DNA of 64,000 nucleotides from Hufsiella arboris. GTDB taxonomy: Bacteria; Bacteroidota; Bacteroidia; Sphingobacteriales; Sphingobacteriaceae. The DNA lies in contig NZ_WVHT01000002.1 in assembly GCF_009834875.1 (NCBI RefSeq), positions 558,001-622,000 of the forward strand, in the 5' to 3' direction. The position numbers and the translations under genes are program-made. The number at the start of each line of letters is the position of its first letter. The stretch's first letter is position 1. This document shows, in pieces, positions 1 through 9,300 of this stretch. The notes under the pieces are model-generated. The model did not search any database, was not told where the DNA came from, and saw nothing but the letters and a program-made list of their open reading frames with translations.

Positions 1-335
1 AGAGACGTAACATCATATTCCTGGTATTGCAAACGTTTGTTATAGTCTGTCCAGCCCGGCGTTAAATACGCTTTTCCGATACGGTTTCCATTAAGATGAC
101 CTTCGTATAGTCCATGACAGGTTACATACAAGCGTGCTGATTTTAACTTGCTATCTGCTTTAAACTCTTTGCGAAAATATTGCGCCGGTTTAGTAAGGCT
201 GTCTTCCTTCAGGCCTGTTTTTATCCATTGCGCCTGCCATTTAACAGGATTTTGGGCGTACGAGTGCAGTGAAATCATAGTCCCCAGAAAAAAGAAAAGT
301 TTAAGTAAGCGATTAACTAAGTTATTCATATTCAT
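1..335 (-). CDS. Alpha-L-rhamnosidase (GH78-like), N-terminal fragment, runs off the window
   Basis: Only the first ~111 codons are present; the gene continues beyond base 1. Reading the minus strand from 335 (a second in-frame ATG lies at 329) gives a hydrophobic signal peptide ending near HSYAQ. This is followed by NPVKWQAQWI, PAQYFRKEF, a beta-sandwich segment with GLYEGHLNGNRIG, and LTPGWTDYNKRLQYQEYDV. That order is typical of the N-terminal sugar-binding domain of Bacteroidota GH78 rhamnosidases, which release terminal alpha-L-rhamnose in the periplasm. The catalytic (alpha/alpha)6 domain lies outside the window, so the activity is inferred from the N-terminal domain only. Confidence 0.75.
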   Translation of the reverse strand, partial: MNMNNLVNRLLKLFFFLGTMISLHSYAQNPVKWQAQWIKTGLKEDSLTKPAQYFRKEFKADSKLKSARLYVTCHGLYEGHLNGNRIGKAYLTPGWTDYNKRLQYQEYDVTS

Positions 336-584
336 TAAGTTGATTGGAACGACTTGCTGTAAATTGACGCTAAAAGAAATTTTTATCAGCTGCTGCCGGG
401 GTATGCAGCATTCGAATTTTATTGCTTATCGTTCGGTTTATAAATTTTTAGGTTAACTCAAATATAAAAGAATTTCATAACGACGTATTGATTGTCAGCG
501 CTAAATCACGAATCTGACAATATTCAGTTTCTTTGAAATGTTTTACCTCGCCAAGCGTCTGACAATAATAAAAGACATAAACAT

Positions 585-1271
585 ATGACAAACGAATACT
601 TAGCATTGAGCAATTGTTCCGCTGATATCACAAAAGGTGATGAAGAGCGTGAACTGGCCATTTTGTTTCTCGACATAAGGAACTTTACAGGATTGATGGA
701 GTCTCAGCCGCAGCAAGCAGTTATACAGGTGATCCGAAGATTATTCATGACGTTTAACGATATCATAAGAAACCTACATGGCAAAGCGGTAGAAACTGCA
801 GGTGATACTTTATACGCGGTCTTTGGCTTTCAAACTAATTTAAAAGAAGCTGCTAATAATGCGTATCAGGCGGCAAAATCGATGTTTCAAACACTTGGCC
901 TGTTTAATGATGCATACGGACAGCCTTATTTTGGCGGGCCTTTGGAAATCGGTGTTGGCCTGCATACCGGAAAGGTATTTGTTGGAGAATTCAGACTGAA
1001 TGCACCGGCTTTAACCGTTATGGGATTGCCCGTCAATATTGCCGCCCGGCTGCAGGCTAAAACAAAGGAATTAAATAATAATCTGCTTATTTCCGAAGAT
1101 GCTTATCGCTTTTTAGAAGCAGAAGAGATGGGGTTTGCCAGTAAGACCATCCATCTCCAGGGAATTTCAATAGATCAGCCGGTTCGCTTGGCAGGAAAGC
1201 CCTATACGAATATTGGCTACCTGAATGGATTACGCCAGGAGTTAGATTATTTGCTCGCTATTTCTGGTTAA
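585..1271 (+). CDS. Class III adenylate/guanylate cyclase, catalytic domain only
   Basis: A 228-residue protein that is essentially one class III nucleotidyl cyclase domain making a cyclic nucleotide from NTP. The two metal-binding aspartates are D30 (in LFLDIRNFTG) and D74 (in GDTLYAVFG). The transition-state pair N151 and R155 sits in VNIAARLQ, and GLHTGKV precedes it. No membrane segment or sensor domain is fused. The base-selecting position that is lysine in adenylate cyclases is E70, and the second one is T144. Glutamate at the first site is usual in guanylate cyclases, so the product could be cGMP (inference). The ATG at 585 follows an A-rich leader. GNAT gene 1293 lies 21 bases downstream and may be cotranscribed. 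Confidence 0.9.
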   Translation: MTNEYLALSNCSADITKGDEERELAILFLDIRNFTGLMESQPQQAVIQVIRRLFMTFNDIIRNLHGKAVETAGDTLYAVFGFQTNLKEAANNAYQAAKSMFQTLGLFNDAYGQPYFGGPLEIGVGLHTGKVFVGEFRLNAPALTVMGLPVNIAARLQAKTKELNNNLLISEDAYRFLEAEEMGFASKTIHLQGISIDQPVRLAGKPYTNIGYLNGLRQELDYLLAISG

Positions 1272-1292
1272 AGTTTTTACATCTTCGTAGGG

Positions 1293-1799
1293 ATGAATTA
1301 CGTTTTAGAAACAAGCCGCCTGGTACTTAGGCAGTTCACCCTAGACGACACAAGATTTATTATTGAACTTTTAAATAGTCCTGGCTGGCTGAAGTTTATT
1401 GGCGATAGAAGTATAAAAAGCGAAGAACAAGCCCGTCGATATCTGCAGGATGTTCCATTGAAAAGCTATGAAATTAATGGCTATGGGTTATGCATGGTGC
1501 AAACGAAAGATGAAGGAATACCTGTCGGGATGTGCGGACTGATCCGGAGGGATAGTTTAGATCACCCGGACATTGGTTTTGCTTTTTTACCGGAATTTCA
1601 AGGTAAGGGTTATGCATTTGAAATAGCCGCGGCAGTACTCGGGTATGCAAAGAATACACTGGAGTTATCAGTTGTGCTTGCAATCGTCATTCCGGAGAAT
1701 GAACGTTCGATCAGGCTGTTAAAAAAACTAGGAATGGCGTTTAGCAGGATGATAGACTTCTCCGATACCGGGGAAGAACTGATGTTGTTTTCCAGTTAA
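1293..1799 (+). CDS. GNAT family N-acetyltransferase (RimJ/RimL type)
   Basis: A 168-residue single-domain protein. The N-terminus LETSRLVLRQFTLDD is the characteristic start of the RimJ/RimL-like GNAT branch. The acetyl-CoA pyrophosphate loop is seen as FQGKGYAFEIAAAVL around residues 106-120, and the NERSIRLLKKLGM segment near residues 137-149 is the conserved beta5-alpha4 region. The family moves acetyl from acetyl-CoA to an amine, often a protein N-terminus or an antibiotic; the substrate cannot be read from sequence. It starts 21 bases after the cyclase gene with a GTAGGG ribosome-binding stretch close to the ATG and converges on the SNF2 helicase gene. Confidence 0.88.
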   Translation: MNYVLETSRLVLRQFTLDDTRFIIELLNSPGWLKFIGDRSIKSEEQARRYLQDVPLKSYEINGYGLCMVQTKDEGIPVGMCGLIRRDSLDHPDIGFAFLPEFQGKGYAFEIAAAVLGYAKNTLELSVVLAIVIPENERSIRLLKKLGMAFSRMIDFSDTGEELMLFSS

Positions 1800-1819
1800 C
1801 TTTAGCTGCGGCGATGCGA

Positions 1820-4800
1820 TCAGCTCAATAAGCCAAGTAATTCTTCCCGCGATAAACTTTTGAAAAAATTGTCACCCGTTTCGATAAGCTGATCGGCGAG
1901 ATGCTTTTTTGATTCCTGAAGCTTCATCATCTTCTCTTCAACCGAGTCAGTACAAATAAGCCTGGCAGCGATTACCCTGTTATCCTGGCCGATACGATGT
2001 GCTCTGTCTATCGCCTGGTTTTCTACTGCCGGATTCCACCATGGATCCACCAAGTAAACATAATCAGCCGCTGTAAGGTTAAGCCCCGTACCGCCGGCTT
2101 TCAAACTGATCAGAAATACGCGTATCTCCGGATCGTTCTGAAACTCACTAACAACCGATTCCCGGTTTTTTGTACTGCCTGTTAGCATGGTGTAAGCGAT
2201 ATCTTTTTTATCGAGTTCCGGAGCAATCAGCTTAAGCATCGAAACAAACTGTGAAAAAACCAGGATCTTATGCTGCTTTTGTTTGCCTACGATCTGTTCC
2301 ATCAGCGTCTCGATTTTTCCGGAAGCGGCAGTAGTCACTTTATCTCTCGCAGGAAGCTGCGCCGAATTGCAGATCTGCCTGAGCAGTGTAAGTCCTTTAA
2401 GTACGTTCATTGAGCTTTTTCTGAGTTCATCGCCGGTAGTTGCGGAGACAAAATCTCTGAATTCCTTTTCATACCCATTGTAGATCTTTCGTTGTTCCTC
2501 CTTCATTTTACAATAGAGCACAATCTCGGTCTTTTCAGGAAGCTGACTGTCAACTTCCTCCTTAGTACGGCGTAAAATAAAAGGACGTATTCTTGCCTGC
2601 AGTTCGGCAGCCCGCAGTTTATCATCAAATTGATCGATGGGAAGAAAAAAAACGTTTTTGAAATAGTATTTGCTTCCTAAAAGACCAGGACACGCAAATG
2701 ATAGCTGGCCGTAGATATCGAATGTGTTGTTTTCAAAAGGAGTGCCTGTAATTACGATCCTGTTGCGCGCCCGAAGCAAACGTGCCGCTTTATAACGCTG
2801 AGACTCGGGGTTTTTGATGTGCTGGGATTCGTCAAGAAAGATGTAATTGAAAGTAATCCTTTTCAGCAAACTGATGTCGGAAAGCAAAGTTCCGTAAGAC
2901 GTTAGTATAATCTCGGCCTCCGCAAAATCTTCAGAAGCTTTTACACGACGATCGCCGTAAAAAGTAAGCAGCCGGATAGAGGGCGCAAACTTTTCTATTT
3001 CGTGCTGCCAGTTAAAAATTAAGGAGGTTGGCACTACCAGCAGGTTGTTGTTTTGCGATACTTTCGATCGCTGCGAAAGGATGAATGCCAGTATCTGTAT
3101 AGATTTGCCAAGCCCCATGTCGTCGGCCAAACAACCGCCCAAATTAAAATCGTCTAGAAAATTCAGCCAGTTAAGCCCTTGCTGCTGGTAGGGGCGTAGC
3201 TCGCCCTGCAGTCCATCAGGCTGACCGATGTTTTTGATCGAACGGAAATCCATTAACTTATTTCTGAATAATGCTAGTTCAGCGCGTAACGGCTCATCGA
3301 GCATTTCCCTGTCGAAAATTTCCTCGATCAGCATGAAATTTGTTTTAGGAATTTGCAGGTTATCGTCGTCCGCGACTTCAGCCAGAGTAAAATAGGATTC
3401 AAACTTTTCCATCCATTCGGTGGGAAGAATGCCAAGCGTACCATCGTCAAGCTGGACGTAACGACTCCGGTTTTTTACAGCCCGCTTAATATTTTTCAGT
3501 GACGCCTTACGCTTTCCGTAACTCACATCGATTAACGCATTAAACCAATTCTCGCCGCTTAGAACTTTAACGGATATTTTCGCCCTGTTTGCGTTGAGCT
3601 TGTTTCCTTCCAGCTCGTTGAATCCGTAAACCGTAATGTCATGTTCGCTCCATTTTTCAAAAGCCTGCAGGAACCATTCTTCCTCAAGAAATCTCTTTTT
3701 ATGCAGGTAAAAATGCTGAAAGCTGTCCTCAAGTTGCTCACGAAAGAACTCATGTTGTTTTAGAATGAGCGTGATGAAGGCTGTTTCGGCTTCTTTATCC
3801 CGTTCAACAAGCGTCTCTTTCCCAAACGGATCAGTAATATAAATCTGCTTATGCGAACGGACAGAAACTTCCATTTCTCCGTACCGCATAACAGGCAGTA
3901 TTTGCACAAATTCGGCGGAATCTGATAAATAAATAATTTTTTGAGGTTCCTCCCAAAGCCCTTGTTCTTTCAATTTCGCCGATGAGCTTTTTGGTATGAA
4001 GCGATAAGTTATTGAAGTAGTTTCTTCAATTTTATTTAGCAGCTGCGCTTTGAAATTTTTGTATTTCGATTGGTGTATAAGCAAAGTTCCCTGTTTCGAT
4101 GCGAACAGCTCGATAACACGGCATGTTTGCAGGCTGTCGGGCAAATAAAGATCGTCGTCATACCTAACAAAGAAACCAAGTTGGAAGCTTGCATTGGAAA
4201 GAGGAAGATGCTCGTCGCCTATTTCTGCTATCGCTTTAATTTCATAAAAAGAGTCTTTTGTATCTACAGCTATTTTTAAACTATCAGAAAATGAATGCAG
4301 GCGAATTTTCTGTAAGGCACCAGTTGTTACGTTTTCAGAAATATTGGGTTGATGTAAATAAAAGCCATATCCATATGGATTTTTAACAATTGCTTTCAAC
4401 GAGGCGATGTCCTGTTGCGACTTTTTCCTGTCGACAGCTGACTGAAACCGGGCTATGGCAGCCAGAAAAGTCAGCATGCCGGGATTTGTTGCAGCAAAGG
4501 CCTGCTCTAATGGATCAACTTTCGTTAACGGGTTTTTGATGATTCCGTCCTTTGACAAAGGCCCGCTATAAAGTTCTATAATCAAATGCCGGTAGAATTT
4601 ATGCTGACGAAGTACGACGATGGTCTGTTGCGCAGTTTCAATATCGCGGTTGGATATCGGAAACTCCTCAAAAATTACCTGTTTTTTTAGTTGTTGTAAC
4701 GAATCATTGGTGACGCGGATAAGGTGCGGACTGGAAGGCTGGATGTTTAACAAACCATCTTTCAATGAAATGCTGAAATAGCTTTCCAAATCTGTTTCAT

Positions 4801-5200
4801 TTTCCATTCCGTAATCCGCCGCAAATTTGGCCAGTGTTTGCCTGCGCAACTGGTGATCGAAAAATATCCGCAGTTCAGTACGTTTCAGAATGGCATTGGT
4901 AACTATAGCCATGTTCGCGCAAAGCTTTCGCTCATCAGAAGACCCGCCGCAATTGCAGGAAAGAGAAAGCTGCTGGGCGTGTATTTGTACCGTTACTGTT
5001 ACCGGGTCAGCCGCGTTTATACTACTTTCAAAAACACCACTATTAATGTCAAGATGCTGTGGTTGTATAAGCGCAATGGCGTCAAGATTCAATAATGTTG
5101 CTTTCGCCGTATTAGAAGTGATATGACTATCAGTAATTTCTCCGGGCAGGAATCCTTTAAAAGCAAAATGGTGATAATTTTTTGAGCTAGTTCCAGTCAT
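1820..5200 (-). CDS. SNF2-family DNA-dependent ATPase/helicase with degenerate SWIM zinc finger
   Basis: About 1126 residues from the ATG at 5200. An in-frame start further out at 5290 would add 30 residues, but a -7-like box (TAGGTTTG) lies between them, so I prefer 5200. The N-terminal half has a SWIM-like cysteine cluster (C82, C84, C94), but the final ligand is N96 instead of His. A bacterial SNF2 N-terminal region follows. The ATPase core has LADDMGLGKS (Walker A), LDESQHIKNP (DExx box), VITGTPFENN, and a C-terminal RecA lobe with ILVFSQFVSML and DRAHRIGQ. The family remodels nucleic acid-protein complexes. Convergent with the GNAT gene; divergent from the AraC gene. Confidence 0.93.
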   Translation of the reverse strand: MTGTSSKNYHHFAFKGFLPGEITDSHITSNTAKATLLNLDAIALIQPQHLDINSGVFESSINAADPVTVTVQIHAQQLSLSCNCGGSSDERKLCANMAIVTNAILKRTELRIFFDHQLRRQTLAKFAADYGMENETDLESYFSISLKDGLLNIQPSSPHLIRVTNDSLQQLKKQVIFEEFPISNRDIETAQQTIVVLRQHKFYRHLIIELYSGPLSKDGIIKNPLTKVDPLEQAFAATNPGMLTFLAAIARFQSAVDRKKSQQDIASLKAIVKNPYGYGFYLHQPNISENVTTGALQKIRLHSFSDSLKIAVDTKDSFYEIKAIAEIGDEHLPLSNASFQLGFFVRYDDDLYLPDSLQTCRVIELFASKQGTLLIHQSKYKNFKAQLLNKIEETTSITYRFIPKSSSAKLKEQGLWEEPQKIIYLSDSAEFVQILPVMRYGEMEVSVRSHKQIYITDPFGKETLVERDKEAETAFITLILKQHEFFREQLEDSFQHFYLHKKRFLEEEWFLQAFEKWSEHDITVYGFNELEGNKLNANRAKISVKVLSGENWFNALIDVSYGKRKASLKNIKRAVKNRSRYVQLDDGTLGILPTEWMEKFESYFTLAEVADDDNLQIPKTNFMLIEEIFDREMLDEPLRAELALFRNKLMDFRSIKNIGQPDGLQGELRPYQQQGLNWLNFLDDFNLGGCLADDMGLGKSIQILAFILSQRSKVSQNNNLLVVPTSLIFNWQHEIEKFAPSIRLLTFYGDRRVKASEDFAEAEIILTSYGTLLSDISLLKRITFNYIFLDESQHIKNPESQRYKAARLLRARNRIVITGTPFENNTFDIYGQLSFACPGLLGSKYYFKNVFFLPIDQFDDKLRAAELQARIRPFILRRTKEEVDSQLPEKTEIVLYCKMKEEQRKIYNGYEKEFRDFVSATTGDELRKSSMNVLKGLTLLRQICNSAQLPARDKVTTAASGKIETLMEQIVGKQKQHKILVFSQFVSMLKLIAPELDKKDIAYTMLTGSTKNRESVVSEFQNDPEIRVFLISLKAGGTGLNLTAADYVYLVDPWWNPAVENQAIDRAHRIGQDNRVIAARLICTDSVEEKMMKLQESKKHLADQLIETGDNFFKSLSREELLGLLS

Positions 5201-5212
5201 GCAGCAATACTG

Positions 5213-5220
5213 CAAACCTA
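5213..5220 (-). promoter_or_regulatory. Bacteroidota -7 box (TAGGTTTG) before SNF2 gene
   Basis: On the minus strand TAGGTTTG matches TAnnTTTG and ends 12 bases before the ATG at 5200, so transcription would begin only a few bases from the start codon. No TTTG -33 element is found at the usual 19-21 base spacing, so this is a tentative call. Confidence 0.35.
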
Positions 5221-5395
5221 ATAAAACGGCCCTGAGTTTTAGATTATTTAAGCACAAAGAACGAAACGTTGCAAGCATTGTGCACCACATTGAAACGATA
5301 GTGGAATCGAATGACAGATTGAAAATTTACCATTGTAATAAAACCAGGCTATGAATTTCTTTCTTGATTCTGGCATTTAAAAGTTTTGTAGTTCA

Positions 5396-6265
5396 ATGAT
5401 TCAGGCTATTTTCAGAGAGGTAACACCCCTTACTAAGCACGATTGTTTTACGGTTTTTTCGCGAAGCAAGGAAAGCTTTAACTTTCCCATACACTATCAC
5501 GATGCATTGGAGCTAAACCTGATTTTAAATGCCGGCGGTTCCAAAAGGGTAGTAGGAGAACATGAGCAGGTGATTACCGACAATGAACTGGTACTGGTTG
5601 GACCTAATGTTATTCATGGATGGATGAATTGCCAGCCGGGTTTTATGAATATAAGTGAAACAACTATTCAGTTTCATCCAGACCTGCTTGGAGATAGTTT
5701 CCTAAGAAAAAATCAAATGAGGGCTATTAAACAAATGCTGGAAGATTCACAGGGCGGGATTGCCTTTCCAGAACAAACGATTAGCCGACTGGCTTCCCGA
5801 ATTATCTCGCTGAAAGAGAAAGATAATTTCGATTCCATTATCGAACTGATCTCGATACTGCACGATTTGGCAGTTGGCCATTATAAAAAACTGTCGGTGA
5901 AAACTGAGGCAGCGAAACGAAATACAAACAGTGAACTGATCGAGCAGATATTTGATTTTATGCACAATCATTTTAGGAAAAAGATCACTGTAAATGATGT
6001 AGCAGCTGCAGTTAATGTTACACCCGACTACCTGAGCAGGTTTCTGAAAATGAGCACCGGTTTTACTTTTCCGGATAACCTCAATGAAGTGCGGATCGGA
6101 CACGTTAGTCACATGCTCATCGAAACCACTCATTCAATAGCTGAAATTGCGTATGCCTGTGGATTTAATAACCTGGCCAACTTTAACAAAATTTTTCGAG
6201 TTAAAAAAAACTGCACGCCCGGGGAGTTTCGACAGCGCCATAACGGTAATCGGGTTCTTTTCTGA
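5396..6265 (+). CDS. AraC family transcriptional regulator with N-terminal cupin
   Basis: A 289-residue protein. Residues ~20-110 form a cupin-like sensor domain (FPIHYHDALELNLILNAGG, then VLVGPNVIHGW). Residues ~185-285 form a double helix-turn-helix AraC domain (ITVNDVAAAVNVTPDYLSRF, then SIAEIAYACGFNNLANFNKIF). Such proteins usually activate sugar-catabolic genes on binding a small ligand in the cupin. It lies 72 bases upstream of, and in the same direction as, the hybrid two-component regulator and the polysaccharide locus, so a role in that locus is plausible. The ligand is unknown. Confidence 0.93.
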   Translation: MIQAIFREVTPLTKHDCFTVFSRSKESFNFPIHYHDALELNLILNAGGSKRVVGEHEQVITDNELVLVGPNVIHGWMNCQPGFMNISETTIQFHPDLLGDSFLRKNQMRAIKQMLEDSQGGIAFPEQTISRLASRIISLKEKDNFDSIIELISILHDLAVGHYKKLSVKTEAAKRNTNSELIEQIFDFMHNHFRKKITVNDVAAAVNVTPDYLSRFLKMSTGFTFPDNLNEVRIGHVSHMLIETTHSIAEIAYACGFNNLANFNKIFRVKKNCTPGEFRQRHNGNRVLF

Positions 6266-6337
6266 TTTTAACGTCATTCTGTTATCTTTATAATCTCTGA
6301 CAACCAATTATCAGCCTGTATAACTTAAGGGTCAATT

Positions 6338-9300
6338 ATGCGAATCTGGCTTTCCTGTCTTGTTTTATTTATTCTGTTCTCAAAAAACCGGGCAACTGCA
6401 CAATATTCGTTTCAGCAGATCGATAACAGCGGCGGCTTATCTAACAGCTGCGTAAATAGTATCTGGAAAGATTCAGATAACCTGATATGGTTCGGTACCT
6501 GGGATGGCCTCAATTATTACGATGGTTCCAATGTTCATGTATTTAATTATGCTAAGACAGATGCCGGGAAAAATTCAATTGCCAGCAATGTCATTTACGA
6601 AATAAAAGAAGACCGGCAGCGTAATATCTGGATAGCTACGGTTGAAGGCGTTTCCCGTTTCAATAAAAATACCGGCGAGTTCAGTAATTATTTTTACAAT
6701 CCAAAGGCCGCTATATCAAATGGTTATACGATCGCCATCAACCTTCAGGGCGAAGTTTTTGCGGTTCGCCGGAACAGTAACCAGTTATTATTATTGAACC
6801 GGCAAAACAACCGCTTTGAAAAGTTTAGTATTAAAGGCCTGGAAAGATCCCTTATTTACAAAATGGTTTTTGATGATCGCGGTAATTTTTGGGTTCTGAA
6901 GGATAACGGCTTACTGGAATGCTACAACCGGATTTCAACCGGTTTTAAAAGGAACATGGCTTTCGGTGAAGTGACTGGTATCGATAACCTGATAATTTGT
7001 AACCGCAGGATTTTTTATGCAACAAAATCTGAGTTATTCCAGGTTGATGAAAATCATAGCACCAAAAGCGTTTTGAAATTACCGCATGAAGTTCGTGCGA
7101 TGGCTTACTACCAAAACAATTATATTTTAGCCTGGGCCTCAAAAGGGATCGGAGAGTATAGCAGCGATTTCAAAAAAAGCAGTTTTCTTCCAAAAGAGTA
7201 TTCGGTTCTGCAGAACGTTCGTATTGCATCGCTGATGAATGATGATGCTATGCTTTGGTTGGGCAGCGATGGCAATGGCGCAATGAAAGTAGCCAGGCGG
7301 GAAAATTATTTCGGTCTGATGAATAAGCAATCGAACGGGCAGTCGTTTCATGTTCCGGTTCGGGCATTTTGCAATGTAAACAACGATTTGTGGGTTGGAA
7401 CAAAGGGAAATGGAATTGTTACGATCAAGAATCTCGGCACACAGCACGCAACATTTTCAACGATTAAATCCTTTAAAACGGATGTCGACCTGCTTGATAA
7501 CTGCGTTTACTCGATAAAAAAAGGAAATGATGGCCTGGTTTACATCGGATCCGATGCACCTGGAGTAACACTTTACGATACGATCAAAAATCGTTTCATT
7601 AAATGGCAGGACATTCCTGAAAGTAAAAATTACGATGCGTTTGGGTCCGTGCACTGTGTTTTAACAGACGCCGATGGATCAGTGTGGATGGGGCTAAACG
7701 ACGGCGGCCTTGTTCATCTGGCTCTTAAAATTGATGGAAATCGGAAGGTTCATATTAAAAGTCTCGAGCAGTTTAAATACACCGGCGATAGCAGGGGACC
7801 GGGGAGCAATGTTATTTACAGCCTGGCGGCTGGAAGCGACGGTATTATTTGGGTAGGCTGCCGCTACGGCGGATTGAGTCGCTTTGATAAAAGCAGTAAA
7901 AGGTTTACAACCATCAAGGCTTTTTCGTATGATCAAAGCCTTTCAAACAACGACGTATTATCTTTATATCTTGATCAAAGCAACAGGCTTTGGGTTGGCA
8001 CAAGTTTCGGCTTGAACTGGGTTAATGAGGCTGACGCGTCCAAATTGGCAAGACCTGTTTTCAAGCAACTTAATACGTATAACGGACTTCCAAATAACAC
8101 CATACATGCGATCGAAGAAGACCGGGCTAAAAATATCTGGATCAGTACCAATAAAGGGCTGGCACGCGTAAATCCTTCAAACCGTAAGATCGTTCAATTC
8201 AAATTATCTGATGGTTTGCAAAGCGACGAATTCAGCGATAATGCTTCCTGGGTCGATATTTCCGGCAGGATCTTTTTCGGAGGAATTTATGGCTTTAATT
8301 ATTTTCTGCCCCAGGATGTTCATATCAGTACGGAAAAACCAAGGCTCCTGATCACTGATCTTCAGTTTGCAGGGAAATCTGCCAGCGAAAAAGGCCTCCA
8401 GGTCTTATCGGAAAACGGGCCGGTTATCAGCCAGCACTACGACCTTAATCCACAGAACAATTACTTCGAGTTAAATATAAGGCCGATAACTTACATTCAC
8501 TCACAGAAATGCCAGTACGCTTATTACCTCGAAGGAAATGATAAGGATTGGCACTTTATCGGCAATGATGAAAAGATCATCTATAACAATCTTTCGCCCG
8601 GAAATTATACTCTTAGAATAAAATGGTCGAATGGCGAAGGAGCCTGGACGAAAGATGTTCAGATATTCACTATTACTGTAAAGCAATTTTTCTGGCTTAC
8701 GCCCTTTGCATTCGCGATTTACATACTGTTTTTAGGAGCCGCAGGTTATTTATATTACCGTTACCGCCGGAATAAATTCCTTATCACGCACGAACTGAAA
8801 ATGGAACACCTGCTCCGTGAAAAGGAAGAAAATCTCCACCAGGAGCAGCTTAATTTTTTTACTAATATCGCGCACGAACTTCAAACCCCGTTAACGCTTA
8901 TTTTGGGTTCATTGGAACGATATTTATACAAGAACAAGACTTCCGTTCAGGCTAAAACCGATTACTTTTTGACTACCGTTAAACAGGAAGCTTCGCGATT
9001 ACATTACCTTGTTTTGCAGCTTCTCGAATTTCGAAAAGCAGAATCAGGTTTTCTGAAAAATCATTATTCACACCTGGATATTTCCGCGCTTACTGCCAAT
9101 ATATCAGGCCTTTTCAAACCGCTGGCACAACCGAAACAATTAAATTTTTCTACACAAATCGATTTGAGTATCAATTTGTGGATTGATAAAGACAAAATTG
9201 AAAAAGTACTTTACAACCTGCTTTCAAACGCTTTTAAGCATTCTCCGGCCGGCGAATCTGTAGTTGTCTCGGTGAAACAATTGTTGGTTGAAGACCGGAT

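Noticed and set aside
148-456. Plus-strand frame of 102 codons
   Set aside because: It lies opposite the start of the rhamnosidase gene and has no family features.
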